From Bacteroidales bacterium (GTDB taxonomy: Bacteria; Bacteroidota; Bacteroidia; Bacteroidales; WCHB1-69): a DNA stretch of 9,832 nt. A program made the translations under genes and the position numbers. Positions 1 to 5,999 of this stretch are shown here, piece by piece. Below the pieces are notes generated by a model. The model worked only from the letters and a program-made list of their open reading frames with translations. It was not told the origin of the DNA and ran no database searches. Within the stretch, counting starts at the first letter, position 1, and each line of letters opens with the position of its first letter. The stretch is from NCBI GenBank assembly GCA_016290715.1, contig JAEEUY010000006.1:1-9832 (forward strand), in the 5' to 3' direction.

Positions 1-64
1 AGACAATGAAAACTGCGATGAGTATTAGAAAATATAAAACTGATTGGTTTTCAAAACGAAACAT
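1..64 (-). CDS. Partial N-terminus of a possible Bat-type VWA membrane protein
   Basis: Only the first 21 codons are in the window; the gene continues beyond the left edge. The ATG at 64-62 is preceded by GAAAGGA (complement of 72-78), the clearest ribosome-binding-like sequence in the window. The peptide begins MFRFENQSVLYFLILIA and goes on into a hydrophobic helix. An MFRF start followed by a short polar stretch, an LY pair and a leucine/isoleucine-rich membrane segment is how BatA/BatB-type aerotolerance proteins (von Willebrand A domain, membrane anchored) usually begin in Bacteroidota. That is recalled family resemblance over very few residues, and no VWA domain is visible here. It could instead be any small membrane protein. 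It lies 87 nt downstream of the DUF748 gene on the same strand and may have its own promoter. Confidence 0.45.
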   Translation of the reverse strand, partial: MFRFENQSVLYFLILIAVFIV

Positions 65-91
65 AATGTTTTCCTTTCAAATTAGCGGTTG

Positions 92-99
92 CAAAGTTC
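92..99 (-). promoter_or_regulatory. Weak Bacteroidota -7-like element before the left-edge gene
   Basis: The minus strand reads GAACTTTG followed by CAACCGC. This keeps the TTTG half of the Bacteroidota sigma-ABfr -7 consensus TAnnTTTG and the A at its second position, but has G where the first T is expected. It lies 28 nt before the ATG at 64, leaving a leader of about 20 nt. I see no convincing -33 TTG at the expected spacing. It may give the left-edge gene its own transcript, separate from the run above it. Confidence 0.3.
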
Positions 100-151
100 C
101 ATATTTTTTTGATATGATTCTTTAGTTGAAAAAATTTGTTTTTACTAAGAT

Positions 152-2362
152 TTATTCTTCACTTATTTTCATTCCAAATGATAACAATGTTTTGCCTTTG
201 CTTGTTTTTTTATGTCCTAAAGGTAATATTTCCAATTGCGACATCGGAATATTTTGCGTGGTAAAATGCTTGATTAACATATTATTTCGTCTTTCAATAT
301 TGCTTTTGACTTGTGCTTCCATTTGATTGGTATCAACCAAAGATAGACATTTGTCATAGATGTCATCGCTTTGCACATTCTTGCCGGTTTGTTTGTTGAC
401 AAATTTGACAAAATCGGAGGCGTTGTTTTTTATGTTGCTGATATTTTCATAATCTTCTATGGATAAGTTAGTTATATTATTGTGGGATTTGTAATAGGCA
501 CATTTTACATCAAAAAGGGCATATTCTCTGATATTTTCTTCCATATCCAAAGATTGCTGCATGGTAAGGATAACATCTGGTCTCGTTTTCAATTCGTCCG
601 CAATTTTATTTAATCTGTCGTTATATTCGCTGCCCAATCCTTGGGGGTGTATTTCGTATTCTATGTCTGCAAAAATATCCGGTTCAACGCCCAATGCTTT
701 CGCCATCATATCAATAGGGGCGGCGGCAACTTTCACAATCAGGTTGCAAAATGTCTTCCAGATAATCTTGCGATAAGAAAAGGTGGGAGAGGTGATGTCT
801 CCTGAAACGGGTAGGTCAATGCTGATCTTTCCCTTTCTGTCCGTCAGCACAAAGACTGCCGCACGCAAAGGAATATTGTGTTCACTTTTCACACCTTTTA
901 GTTTTTTGTCAACCACGCAGTTATAAATCTCCACCTTGTTTTTGCTATCTAATTGGTTATTGTCAATTTGGGTAGTGCTAACGAAGGATAGAAGGCCGTC
1001 GCTGATAGGATAGGCCAGGTGATGAATGCTGTATGGGGAAATTGTATTTAGTTTGAAATTAGATAAATACACATTCAGTTTCAGATTTGATAAATTTTGA
1101 AGAGAGCCGCCGTAATCCACATTTAATTGTCCTGTTTCCGCAATGAGTGCTTTCAACTGCGCTTGGATGGGTTCTGACAATGAAAAATGTTGAACATCCA
1201 AATTGATGTTTGTGATAGGGATGTGGACAGGTTCGTTAATCGTTTGATCTACAAATTCCACGTCAGAATTTTGTATTGAAATCTTGTCAATGAGCAGTTG
1301 AACGGTATTTCTCGTATTTCTGCTGGTATCAGGTTCTGTTGTGGAAAGGGTGTCTTTTTTCCGTTCAACCAGCAGATTTTTGTAGGTATTGCCATTTTCT
1401 GAAATCCCAAATTGGGCATGAATGCCTTCTGATTTAACTTCGCTGATGTGGTATATGTTGTTTTTGGTATCAATATTTTCAATATTAACCTGCAGGTTAT
1501 CAATATTTCCTAATGGTTGTTCATTGGAAAGTGTGGCAGAAAATTGGGTCAGGTTAACGTTCCCGTTGCCCGTAATTTCCAAAATATGATTGAGATTCCC
1601 GTGTAGATTCAAGTTTGTGCTCAGTCTTCCTTTGAGTTGGGATATATTTAAAAACTGTTGAAGGTATGGGTGAATGGATGAGATGTCAAACTTTTTAAGG
1701 TCAATGTGTAAATCATAGCTGTTTTTCTCAATGGAATAGAGGAGTTTGAGTGCAAGATTCCCGCCATTCGCAAATTCCAAATCCAAGCCGACATCCGTTT
1801 TCTGGTTACTAAAATGGATTTGGGGGATTGCGATGGCTAATTGTTTAAGGTCAAAACAGCTGCCTACTTTTGCGTCGCGATAGACCACTTCTCCCGAAGA
1901 GAGGGTGATATTTTGCAAATCAATGGTCCAAACGCTCTTTTTTTTCTCTTTTTTCTTCTTTTTATCAGGTTTGTAGAAATCAATAATGTCGGAAAAGTTA
2001 AAGCGTTTCCCGTTTTGGATAATGGCTACGTTGGGAGTATCTAATGTGATTTCAGTAAGGCGAACGGTTTTTCCGATTAATTTCCACAAATTGGCATTAA
2101 CGTATAATTCATTGAAAGTCAAAAAGGTATCATTATCATTTTCTTCCAATGCTTTAAATCCTTTGATATCCACTGAGCCATTGAACAGGTTGATGCGCAA
2201 TTTATCCATTGTAACTGTACGGTGGCATATTTTTTTGCTGTTTTTTTCGATATACCAATGGGCAATAGGCGAAATAAGGATGCTTATGAGCAAAAAAAGA
2301 GCTATAAAGCTGCTAAAAATAATCAAGATAACCTTTACAGGTTTTTTCAGTGTGATTTTCAT
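152..2362 (-). CDS. AsmA-like DUF748 domain membrane-anchored protein
   Basis: A 736-residue protein with a short basic N-terminus, one membrane helix (about residues 8-32) and a long beta-rich periplasmic body, the layout of the AsmA/DUF748 superfamily. The diagnostic DUF748 region is at about 497-558: IPLRAAVFVLTDRKG, then IDLPVSGD, then FSYRKIIWK and a VKVAAAP segment. An upstream LAYPISDGLLSF stretch (449-460) is also typical. The C-terminus (580-715) carries the usual helical LNKIADELKTRPDV region and an ILPLG motif. A lysine-rich linker lies at 131-142. AsmA-like proteins are linked to outer-membrane homeostasis and, for some members, to lipid transfer between membranes; the role of this one is unknown. 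The start ATG overlaps the nadC stop as ATGA, which suggests translational coupling. It is the last gene of the contiguous run. Confidence 0.82.
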   Translation of the reverse strand: MKITLKKPVKVILIIFSSFIALFLLISILISPIAHWYIEKNSKKICHRTVTMDKLRINLFNGSVDIKGFKALEENDNDTFLTFNELYVNANLWKLIGKTVRLTEITLDTPNVAIIQNGKRFNFSDIIDFYKPDKKKKKEKKKSVWTIDLQNITLSSGEVVYRDAKVGSCFDLKQLAIAIPQIHFSNQKTDVGLDLEFANGGNLALKLLYSIEKNSYDLHIDLKKFDISSIHPYLQQFLNISQLKGRLSTNLNLHGNLNHILEITGNGNVNLTQFSATLSNEQPLGNIDNLQVNIENIDTKNNIYHISEVKSEGIHAQFGISENGNTYKNLLVERKKDTLSTTEPDTSRNTRNTVQLLIDKISIQNSDVEFVDQTINEPVHIPITNINLDVQHFSLSEPIQAQLKALIAETGQLNVDYGGSLQNLSNLKLNVYLSNFKLNTISPYSIHHLAYPISDGLLSFVSTTQIDNNQLDSKNKVEIYNCVVDKKLKGVKSEHNIPLRAAVFVLTDRKGKISIDLPVSGDITSPTFSYRKIIWKTFCNLIVKVAAAPIDMMAKALGVEPDIFADIEYEIHPQGLGSEYNDRLNKIADELKTRPDVILTMQQSLDMEENIREYALFDVKCAYYKSHNNITNLSIEDYENISNIKNNASDFVKFVNKQTGKNVQSDDIYDKCLSLVDTNQMEAQVKSNIERRNNMLIKHFTTQNIPMSQLEILPLGHKKTSKGKTLLSFGMKISEE

Positions 2363-3201
2363 AAATTTTTACAGAATTTTAGACTCAAATCCAAACTTTG
2401 AATATGATGTGTTAATGCTCCTACAGAAATAAAATCGACGCCGGTATTGGCATACAAGCGGATAGTATCTTCGGTTATTCCACCTGAAGATTCTGTTTCA
2501 TATTGGCCATTAATCAGTTGCACAGCTTCTTTGGTTTGTTCAACAGAGAAATTATCCAACATGATTCGGTCCACTCCGCCGTGAGCCAGAACACGTTTTA
2601 CATCTTCAATGGAGCGTGTTTCAATTTCAATTTTGATATTTAGATTATTCTTTTTTATGTAGTTGCGTGCGCTATCAATGGCTTTTTCGATACCGCCGGC
2701 GAAATCAATATGATTGTCTTTCAGCATAATCATATCATACAATCCAAAGCGGTGATTTTCAGCACCGCCCACCTTTACAGCATATTTCTCAAAATAGCGC
2801 ATATTGGGAGTCGTTTTGCGTGTGTCCAATACTTTTGTCTTGGTGCCTTCCAATAGGGCGACATAGTGATGTGCCGACGTGGCAATGCCACTCATCCGCT
2901 GCATAAAGTTCAGCACGGTTCTTTCTGCTGTAAGCATGCTTTGCACTGAACCACGGATAATGAAGACAATATCTCCTTTTTTGATTTTATCGCCATCCTT
3001 CATGAACTGCTCCATCTGGATTTGCGGATTGATAATCTTGAGGATTTGCTTTGCAACTTCTACTCCTGCTAATATACCATCTTGTTTTACAAGAAGTTGC
3101 ATTGTCCCTTGGTGCGATTCGTCAATACATGAAAGCGATGAATGATCCCCCTCGCCAACATCTTCCAGAATGCTTTGCCGAATAATTTCTTCCGTAGTCA
3201 T
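2359..3201 (-). CDS. nadC: Quinolinate phosphoribosyltransferase (decarboxylating)
   Basis: NadC converts quinolinate and PRPP to nicotinate mononucleotide, CO2 and pyrophosphate, the entry to NAD from the aspartate (de novo) route, in the cytosol. At 280 residues it has the usual length. Family motifs are seen in order: EDVGEGD (13-19), TAERTVLNFMQRMSGIAT (91-108), DTRKTTP (126-132), GGAENHR (145-151) followed by LYDMIMLKDNH (154-164), EIET (192-195), DRIMLDNFS (211-219), ESSGGI (237-242) and ISVGALTH (258-265). These carry the Arg, Lys, His, Glu and Asp residues that bind PRPP and quinolinate in characterised NadC enzymes. The usual GG(G)xNHR is GGAENHR here, a mild variation. nadA and nadB are not in the window. 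The gene starts 17 nt after the META gene, and its TGA overlaps the next ATG. Confidence 0.96.
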   Translation of the reverse strand: MTTEEIIRQSILEDVGEGDHSSLSCIDESHQGTMQLLVKQDGILAGVEVAKQILKIINPQIQMEQFMKDGDKIKKGDIVFIIRGSVQSMLTAERTVLNFMQRMSGIATSAHHYVALLEGTKTKVLDTRKTTPNMRYFEKYAVKVGGAENHRFGLYDMIMLKDNHIDFAGGIEKAIDSARNYIKKNNLNIKIEIETRSIEDVKRVLAHGGVDRIMLDNFSVEQTKEAVQLINGQYETESSGGITEDTIRLYANTGVDFISVGALTHHIQSLDLSLKFCKNL

Positions 3202-3218
3202 AATATGTAATGTTATGG

Positions 3219-3635
3219 TTATTGCGCTTTAAAACGCATTACTTCTTTGTTTTTTGATTTGAGGACAAGTATGTTATTGACAATTACGTATTGAGTGATG
3301 TTGTCTTTTAATGCGGTAGCATATTTTTTTTCTAACTCCATATGGTTGCATAATTTTTTGGTGGACCCCATATAGTTCAAGGTAATGCGATCTTTATGAA
3401 CGTTATAATTTCCAAAAAAAGTATTACAACCAAGTTCGCCGGAAAGTCCGCCGTCTTCATTAAAAATCAGGGTGGGTGTTATTATCGGGGCATCTATCTC
3501 TTCGCAATATAAGTGGGTTAGTTGCCAAGTTGTTCCTTGTAGCGGCTTGTCGTTGGAATCCGCATTTTTTTCATTTGTTTTGCAGTTTGTTGCAAAGATA
3601 GCTATCATGGAGCATATCAGAATAATTTTTTTCAT
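3219..3635 (-). CDS. Small META-domain (HslJ-like) putative lipoprotein
   Basis: A 138-residue exported protein: an N-terminal Lys-Lys and hydrophobic helix (residues 1-17), Cys18, a low-complexity Asn/Lys/Asp linker (19-31), then a META domain. Domain hallmarks are LQGTTWQL (32-39), LIFNEDGGLSGELGCNTFFG (about 56-75) followed by NY, and the C-terminal TKKLCNHMELEKKYATAL pattern (92-109) ending in a beta-hairpin (LVLKSKN, VMRFKA). META domains occur in HslJ, a heat-inducible E. coli protein linked to novobiocin resistance, and in many Bacteroidota lipoproteins; the molecular role is not established. The lipobox FATNC is atypical: Asn at -1 and Ala at -3 instead of Gly/Ala/Ser and Leu. Lipidation is therefore inferred, and signal peptidase I cleavage is possible. 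It starts 2 nt after the engB stop and belongs to the same run. Confidence 0.8.
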   Translation of the reverse strand: MKKIILICSMIAIFATNCKTNEKNADSNDKPLQGTTWQLTHLYCEEIDAPIITPTLIFNEDGGLSGELGCNTFFGNYNVHKDRITLNYMGSTKKLCNHMELEKKYATALKDNITQYVIVNNILVLKSKNKEVMRFKAQ

Positions 3636-3637
3636 AA

Positions 3638-4240
3638 TTATTTAGTATATTGATTATTAATTTCTTCAATGTAATTACAAATCTCTTCTTTCCCAATTTT
3701 ATTTTTAGCGGAGGAAAGAAAATCGGGGGGCAATTCTTCCCAATATTCCAACAATCTTTTTCTGAACTTTTCGATATTTTGTTTTGCTTTTGTTGACGAA
3801 ATTTTGTCGCTTTTGGTGTAGATGACAGCGAAAGGGACACCATCTTCCCCTAATTTGTTAATAAATTCAATATCAATTTTTTGTGGTTCTAAACGGGAGT
3901 CAATGAGTACGAATACAAGTTGCAGGTTTTCACGGTGAAGGAGGTAATTGCGGATCATGGCGGCCCATTTTTCTCTCATGGTTTTAGAGATTGTGGCATA
4001 ACCATACCCCGGCAAATCCACCAAGTACCAGCTGTTATCTACAAGATAATGGTTGATTGTTTGTGTTTTGCCAGGCTTGGAGGAGGTTTTCGCTAAAGAA
4101 TCATTATTGGCAAGCATGTTGATCAGAGAGGACTTGCCGACATTAGACCGCCCAATAAAAGCATATTCGGGGAGTGTTGGTGAAGGACACTTTCGCCAAT
4201 CAGCCACACATTGTAAAAAAGATATGTTTTTAATAATCAC
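3638..4240 (-). CDS. engB: Ribosome-assembly GTPase EngB (YihA/YsxC)
   Basis: A 200-residue TRAFAC-class GTPase required in other bacteria for assembly of the large ribosomal subunit. All G motifs are visible: G1/P-loop GRSNVGKSS (30-38), G2 Thr within SKPGKTQT (54-61), G3 DLPGYGYA (75-82), G4 TKSD (142-145) and G5 SSAK (176-179). The GRSNVGKSS plus DLPGYGYA combination is specific to the EngB group. The start is GTG (4240-4238), read as fMet: the encoded IIKNISFLQ leader gives about 29 residues before the P-loop, as in other EngB proteins, and the next Met (42) lies beyond the P-loop. The upstream gene's TAG is only 2 nt away, so initiation probably depends on translation of that gene. The META gene follows after 2 nt. 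Confidence 0.95.
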   Translation of the reverse strand: MIIKNISFLQCVADWRKCPSPTLPEYAFIGRSNVGKSSLINMLANNDSLAKTSSKPGKTQTINHYLVDNSWYLVDLPGYGYATISKTMREKWAAMIRNYLLHRENLQLVFVLIDSRLEPQKIDIEFINKLGEDGVPFAVIYTKSDKISSTKAKQNIEKFRKRLLEYWEELPPDFLSSAKNKIGKEEICNYIEEINNQYTK

Positions 4241-4242
4241 AG

Positions 4243-5184
4243 CTATTCTTGGTTTTTGTAGGTTTTTACATGTCGGTTGAAAATCTGTTCGTAAATATCT
4301 TTGATAGTAACTAAAATGGCGATTTCCTCCACTTCGCCAAAGCCAGGATTGGCGGAAGCACCAAAATATTGCATCGTTGATGACAGAGTCATATATGCTT
4401 TAATAAGGGGTGGAATGGAGGTTTTGATATTGCGGATGCCTTGGTTGAGCAATTTGAAATCTTCAGCTAACGTATTGCCCGATAAGATCTGGGCATTCGC
4501 TTTGCGCGTATGACGAATGTGATGGGTGGGGTTAAAAGGTTTCACCAAAGTTTCATCGCCTTTGAAATGCTTGTTTAAGTAATTGAAAATCATATTTCTG
4601 GCGATTCTATTGTAAGTATTGTACATCGTCATTTTCCCAAAAAAGTATTCCATTTCGGGATAGTCAACGATAAGCGTGCCTAATCCGTCCCACATATTGT
4701 CTAAAGAAAAGAGACCTATCCGCATATTGTTGGTGGCCTGATATTTAGGCTGGACAAAACTTCTGCCTAGCTCTATTGTTTTCTGCCATTCGTTTTCGAT
4801 AAATCTTTGTGAAAATTCGAACAGTTCAGAAGTGGGGGTGTGGGGGTATCCGTTTTGGTCCAAAGGGACATCCTTACCCAGAATAAAACGATAGGAACTT
4901 ATAATTTCTTGTTCTTCAGCATTCCATACAATCAGTTGTTTGAAGGGGGTATCACCGGTATCAAACTCATCGATATCCACCGATTTCCCGGTTCCACCAC
5001 TGGCCGCGCGAAAAGTGACTTCTCGCAGTCTCCCGATTTCCAACATGATATTAGGAGAATTGTTCGCATCAATAATATAAATGTCATTATTGATGGCATT
5101 TGTTTTGCGGAGAAATTTATCTTCGGTCAATTCTGCTAAAATTTTCTCTCGCGGAATCGGATCTATGATTTTTTCCATGACCAT
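4243..5184 (-). CDS. glsB: GlsB/OlsB-like GNAT N-acyltransferase
   Basis: A 313-residue GNAT-fold protein of the group often annotated as putative hemolysin. OlsB proteins transfer a 3-hydroxyacyl chain from acyl-ACP to the alpha-amino group of ornithine; GlsB of Bacteroides thetaiotaomicron does so on glycine. Seen here: the early EIGRLREVTFRA block (49-60), the acceptor strand LIVWNAEEQEIISSYRFILG (84-103), FEFSQRF (122-128), the ELGRSFVQPKYQ signature (138-149) that marks this acyltransferase group, YFFGKMTMYNTY (180-191) and a C-terminal IPPLIKAYMTLS segment (257-268). The acceptor amino acid cannot be told from sequence. It overlaps the preceding O-acyltransferase gene by 1 nt (TAATG), which supports a two-step N- then O-acylation pair. 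Met1 and Met3 are both possible starts; Met1 is preferred because of the overlap. The glsB name rests on motif and neighbour resemblance. Confidence 0.82.
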   Translation of the reverse strand: MVMEKIIDPIPREKILAELTEDKFLRKTNAINNDIYIIDANNSPNIMLEIGRLREVTFRAASGGTGKSVDIDEFDTGDTPFKQLIVWNAEEQEIISSYRFILGKDVPLDQNGYPHTPTSELFEFSQRFIENEWQKTIELGRSFVQPKYQATNNMRIGLFSLDNMWDGLGTLIVDYPEMEYFFGKMTMYNTYNRIARNMIFNYLNKHFKGDETLVKPFNPTHHIRHTRKANAQILSGNTLAEDFKLLNQGIRNIKTSIPPLIKAYMTLSSTMQYFGASANPGFGEVEEIAILVTIKDIYEQIFNRHVKTYKNQE

Positions 5185-5999
5185 TAGTCGTTTTTGCTTA
5201 AATTATAAGTCTGCTCTCTTAACCAGTTTGTCCATTCTGATCTTGACTTTTCTTTCGTGAATGTTTGATAAGGAATTGGTCGTCCAAATGTAATGGTGAA
5301 TTTTTTTCCCTTTTGTTTATACATTTCATCTGGAAGATAGAGCATTTCAATGTTAAACTTGATGCCTAATTTTTTGCGGATGTTTGCCAAACGATAGAAG
5401 AAGTTGCTGTTTTTACCGTCGAAATAGGCAGGAATGATATCTCTTTGGAATTGTTGTGCTTTATGAACAATCGTGCTTTTCCATTCCAAATCCTTGATGC
5501 CGTCTTTAAATTTGCGGGAACAAAGTCCTGCAGGGAAATAGACAAGGGCTTCGTCGGAAGCGAAGGTGCTGTTCAAATCATCAATGGCTTTGTGTGATAG
5601 CCCGCCGTGCTTATTGATAGGAATGAACAAACTTTCAAGGGGCTTTACATTCATCAACAGATCATTTACAGGGAACTTGATGTCGGTTCTGAATTGACTT
5701 AGCACATAAACATAGAAAAGACCATCCAATCCGCCAAGCGGGTGGTTGGATACCACAATGTAGCGTCCGTCTTTAGGAAGATTGTCTGTATTTTTCACTT
5801 CAACCTCTGCTCCTAACATTTGTATCACATTGCGAACGAAGTCAATAGGTGGTTCATCACTATGGTGTAACAAAAACTCATTCATCTCATCTTGATGGAT
5901 GGTTTTGGCAAGCCAGCGGAACACCCATTTGGGAATGCGTCGATGCCATTTGGGGCTTTTCTGGGCTATAACTGCTTCTACATCAATATGTAAAGCCAT
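5184..5999 (-). CDS. glsA: GlsA/OlsA-like lysophospholipid-type O-acyltransferase
   Basis: A 271-residue membrane-associated PlsC-superfamily acyltransferase. Given its partner, it probably adds the second, ester-linked acyl chain to the hydroxyl of the N-acyl amino acid made by the downstream GlsB-like enzyme. Visible motifs are SNHPLGGLDG (84-93) as catalytic block I, FIPINKHGG (125-133) as block II, YFPAGLCSRK (154-163) as block III and IIPAYFDGKNSNFFY (188-202) as block IV. Block I has His86 and Asp92 separated by five residues rather than the four of the HX4D consensus, and block III is FPAG instead of FPEG. As I recall, both are usual in the hemolysin/OlsF/GlsA group, so the enzyme is likely intact. 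There is no signal peptide and no clear transmembrane helix. The gene starts immediately after the protease stop codon (TAG-ATG, no gap). Confidence 0.82.
   Translation of the reverse strand: MALHIDVEAVIAQKSPKWHRRIPKWVFRWLAKTIHQDEMNEFLLHHSDEPPIDFVRNVIQMLGAEVEVKNTDNLPKDGRYIVVSNHPLGGLDGLFYVYVLSQFRTDIKFPVNDLLMNVKPLESLFIPINKHGGLSHKAIDDLNSTFASDEALVYFPAGLCSRKFKDGIKDLEWKSTIVHKAQQFQRDIIPAYFDGKNSNFFYRLANIRKKLGIKFNIEMLYLPDEMYKQKGKKFTITFGRPIPYQTFTKEKSRSEWTNWLREQTYNLSKND

Noticed and set aside
100..116. Short inverted repeat CATAT...ATATG downstream of the DUF748 gene, considered as a terminator
   Set aside because: It is only 5 bp, all A/T except the terminal pair, with an A-rich loop and no U tail on the transcribed strand. 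Too weak to call.
1986..2432. Plus-strand 148-codon open frame across the DUF748 start and nadC end
   Set aside because: It is antisense to two well-supported genes; its hydrophobic stretch is the complement of the DUF748 membrane helix. No family resemblance.
3571..3843. Second minus-strand frame of 90 codons across the engB end and META start
   Set aside because: It overlaps engB and the META gene in another frame, is lysine/asparagine-rich, and has no domain.
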